Assembly (NCBI RefSeq): GCF_004119445.1
Contig: NZ_QICI01000041.1
Span: 84,218 to 148,217, forward strand
Direction of reading: 5' to 3'
From: Chryseobacterium sp. CH21
GTDB taxonomy: Bacteria > Bacteroidota > Bacteroidia > Flavobacteriales > Weeksellaceae
Length of the DNA stretch: 64,000 bases
Position 1 is the first letter of the stretch. Every line of letters starts with the position of its first letter. Of this stretch, positions 61,971 to 64,000 are shown one piece after another. The position numbers and the translations under genes were made by a program. The notes under the pieces were generated by a model. It saw nothing but the letters and a program-made list of their open reading frames with translations. It did not search any database and was not told where the DNA came from.

Positions 61971-62647
61971 CTATTTCAATAGTTTCTTAATATCCTCAAT
62001 CAGAATTTCTCTGTCGGGGTGATATTTTCCTGTCAGCATGGGTGTTTTACCTTCCGGATCTTCGTAATTTAATCCTGAATAATACAGAATAGGCATATTT
62101 TCTTTGTTATATCTGCATCGGATATTTCCGTCCTGATCTACAAGTGCAATCATCCCGCTGTGGTTCAGGCTTTCTCCTTCATCTTCTTTATCACCTACGT
62201 AAATATTAAAATGATCCGCAAGATTTCCAATATAGGTACGGTCTCCGGTCAGAAAGTGCCAATTCGGAGATGTTGCTCCTATTCTTTTGGCATGTTCTTT
62301 CAATGCTGATGGCGTATCGTTTTCCGGATCAATGCTGATCGAGATAATACCAAAATTGGGATCATTGATCTGATTTTGAATAGCCTTCATATTGGTATTC
62401 ATCACCGGGCATATTGTAGGACATTTGCTGAAAAAAATTCTACGAGATATACCTTTCCCAGCATGTCTTTATTGGTAATTTTTTTACCATTCTGATCTGT
62501 CAGTTCAAAATCCGGAACTTTCATTACAGTATAAAGATTCTTTTTAAAATACCCCATTCCCACTCCTATTCCAAGGAAAAGCAACGCAAATAAAGCGATA
62601 GGTATGATCACTTTACTTTTATTATTGGTTTTTTTATTTTTGGGCAT
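61971..62647 (-). pseudogene. SCO1/SenC copper chaperone, split by a frameshift
   Basis: Two frames (62402-62647 from the ATG at 62647, and 61971-62405). Adding one T to the seven-base run (plus-strand A7 62431-62437) joins GKVYLVEFF-FSKCPTICPVMNTNM, restoring the Cys76-x3-Cys80 copper-binding pair; the His ligand is in LNHSGMIAL. SCO proteins deliver copper to the Cu-A site of cytochrome oxidase or act as thiol reductases. Start overlaps the YHS gene stop by 14 bp. The break probably reflects sequencing. Confidence 0.85.
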
Positions 62648-62909
62648 ATTTCTCAGGGCTTTTTTTGAATTCATGTTTGCAGGATACACTGCAAAAACCA
62701 TACGTTTTATTTTTATAAACGGCTGTATCGTTAATAGATCCTGCGGTTTTCATGTGACAAATCGGATCTTCTTCGTTCACTACCTGTACATTTTCTACGT
62801 TCTTTCCGGAGGAGTCCATGTGGCTTGCATGCTTTACCTGAGGCGTTTCCTTGGCACACGACAGTAATGATATTGACAGCAGAGCGGTCAAAATAATAGG
62901 AGATTTCAT
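62634..62909 (-). CDS. YHS-domain lipoprotein
   Basis: 91 residues; lipobox SLLSC (Cys18). YHS domain about 48-88: DPICHMKT, YKNKTYGFCSVSCKHEFKKSPEKY, with three Cys and a His as expected for a metal-binding YHS. Common in copper-handling loci. Overlaps the SCO1 gene start and is probably the first gene of the operon. Confidence 0.87.
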   Translation of the reverse strand: MKSPIILTALLSISLLSCAKETPQVKHASHMDSSGKNVENVQVVNEEDPICHMKTAGSINDTAVYKNKTYGFCSVSCKHEFKKSPEKYAQK

Positions 62910-63140
62910 TTTAATGTTAAATTGAAATTAATAATGTTAAATAAAGTGATGACACAATGTACAAATCTCAACTTATGAAACAGCAAGTATGAAAAACATG
63001 TCATTCTTCAAGAAGGATTGGTCTGTTTCTTATTGTTTACAATGGTTTATTTTAATTGTAAAATGTGTCTTTAATGACTTATTGATGAAAGTTTTAGAAA
63101 CCTTCACTTTATAAACTAAAAATATAGTTTATAATAAAAA

Positions 63141-63503
63141 TTAAACCAACGGAGGATGGAATATCCTTGAAAAGTATTCTGAAGAGTGAGAATTAAAGTA
63201 GCTTGAATCGGGAATTTCAGTAAGTAATTCCGAATTTAATAATGAGGAGAAAGAAAGGATATCATGAGAAATAAAAACATCTAATCCAGCAATCTTTATG
63301 GTTTGGGAGCTATTGGATTGTTTTTCTGTTTTTGCCAGTTCTTTTTCCACATAACATTTTCCCTTACAGGTTGATTGTGGTACATTTCTGTTCTCACAAA
63401 GGTTTTTCACAATATAATCATAGTTCACGGCATAATTTACCAATGGCAAAACGGGACGTACTGCAACGGTAAAAATGATGAATATGGAAATAAATAACCT
63501 CAA
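63141..63503 (-). CDS. Small exported protein with Cys motif, copy B
   Basis: 120 residues; hydrophobic start, then RPVLPLVNYAVNYDYIVKNLC-ENRNVPQSTC-KGKCYVEKELAKT, the same Cys pattern as copy A at 60735-61103, and a matching IFHPPLV end. Between copper/redox genes and an IS110 remnant. See the matching finding. Confidence 0.7.
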   Translation of the reverse strand: MRLFISIFIIFTVAVRPVLPLVNYAVNYDYIVKNLCENRNVPQSTCKGKCYVEKELAKTEKQSNSSQTIKIAGLDVFISHDILSFSSLLNSELLTEIPDSSYFNSHSSEYFSRIFHPPLV

Positions 63504-63781
63504 CGATTTTGTTCTCTGTTACAAATATACTACTTCAAAACTGTTTTATGGATGATTTATGATGAATGTCATTGTGATTATATACTGTTACCCACAAAAA
63601 TTACAAAACTGTGCCTGTCTCTGGTATTATTTTATCCCGAACTTTGATTGAAAATTAAGATCTAAGTAAAAAATTTAGTTCTTTATATACAATTTAATCT
63701 TGTTGATAAAAGCTTTGCTGATGTTTTTGGCAGAGCTTTTTTATGTTTTGTTTTTGTTTTTGTTGGAAATCGCAAAGATTT

Positions 63782-64000
63782 CTATGTTAATACACAAGAG
63801 AAATTTGAATTTTTTATTGACACAAATTCTTCTTTTTGTAAAAATGGCTGTTTTCTATTGATGACAGCCATTATTCTGTGTACTAATTTATTTCTTACCG
63901 CATTCAGGACACTCATTTTATTTTTTCCTTCACTTACTTTTCTTAGGAAATAAGTTTTTAATTCCTTATCTGATCTTATACTTGCCATTGCTGACATATG
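63782..64000 (-). CDS. IS110-family transposase, 3' end (runs off the window)
   Basis: At least 71 residues, cut by the window edge. The end KMSVLNAVRNKLVHRIMAVINRKQPF is the conserved C-terminal segment of IS110/IS116-type transposases (normally about 300-400 residues). Whether the element is complete lies outside the window. IS110 elements have no long inverted repeats, so the element end cannot be fixed here. Confidence 0.75.
   Translation of the reverse strand, partial: HMSAMASIRSDKELKTYFLRKVSEGKNKMSVLNAVRNKLVHRIMAVINRKQPFLQKEEFVSIKNSNFSCVLT

Noticed and set aside
63710..63745. Hairpin near the IS110 fragment
   Set aside because: An imperfect stem AAAGCTTTGC/GGCAGAGCTTT without a plus-strand gene upstream; may be the edge of the insertion sequence, but I cannot assign it.

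Overview
The window looks like chromosomal DNA of a flavobacterium of the family Weeksellaceae, most probably Chryseobacterium or a close relative. The evidence is low GC content, Bacteroidota-type promoters (TTG, about 19-20 bp, TAnnTTTG), many lipoproteins, C-terminal sorting domains of the type IX secretion system (T9SS), bacteriocin-like double-glycine leader peptides and TonB-dependent receptors. This is inference from gene content; no database was searched.

Layout. 1-8.8 kb: a Dps-like ferritin, pncB, a secreted YCII protein, a MACPF lipoprotein, a GG-leader peptide, and an operon led by a lipoprotein with a JAMM metalloprotease motif. 8.9-16.7 kb: a heavy-metal RND efflux triad (outer membrane, fusion and pump subunits) with its own sensor kinase and response regulator. 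16.9-32.2 kb: mostly core genes (rmuC, a membrane LytTR regulator, a CPBP protease, an SpoU/TrmH methyltransferase, a folate cyclo-ligase, trhO, a DegP-type protease, ridA, lptD, a cell-wall amidase).

32.2-43.8 kb: an integrative element in the 3' end of a tRNA-Glu gene. It is bounded by direct repeats of about 195 bp (32294-32489 and 43579-43773). It encodes two tandem tyrosine recombinases, an excisionase-like HTH protein and a replication protein resembling filamentous-phage II/X proteins. Its cargo is a type VI secretion module (VgrG, Tae4-like amidase, Tai4-like immunity protein, DUF4280 PAAR-like tip) plus two paralogous envelope proteins, one with an Ivy-like CxxHxC motif. Just outside the right repeat (44.0-47.1 kb) is a second JAMM-lipoprotein cassette with two tandemly duplicated small secreted proteins.

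47.3-50.5 kb: rpsT, three near-identical tRNA-Glu genes and two paralogous T9SS-exported proteins. 50.7-57.6 kb: a vitamin B12 uptake operon under a cobalamin riboswitch (TonB receptor, beta-propeller lipoprotein, two further surface proteins). 57.7-63.5 kb: a copper/redox cluster (beta-barrel protein, MbnH-like di-heme peroxidase, MbnP, exported superoxide dismutase, SCO1/SenC, YHS lipoprotein, and two paralogous Cys-motif proteins). The window ends in the 3' end of an IS110-type transposase.

A cross-cutting observation is that five genes (sensor kinase, trmH-like, vgrG 5' end, beta-barrel protein, SCO1) are each restored by adding one base to a homopolymer run. That pattern points to homopolymer under-calling in the assembly more than to five pseudogenes.
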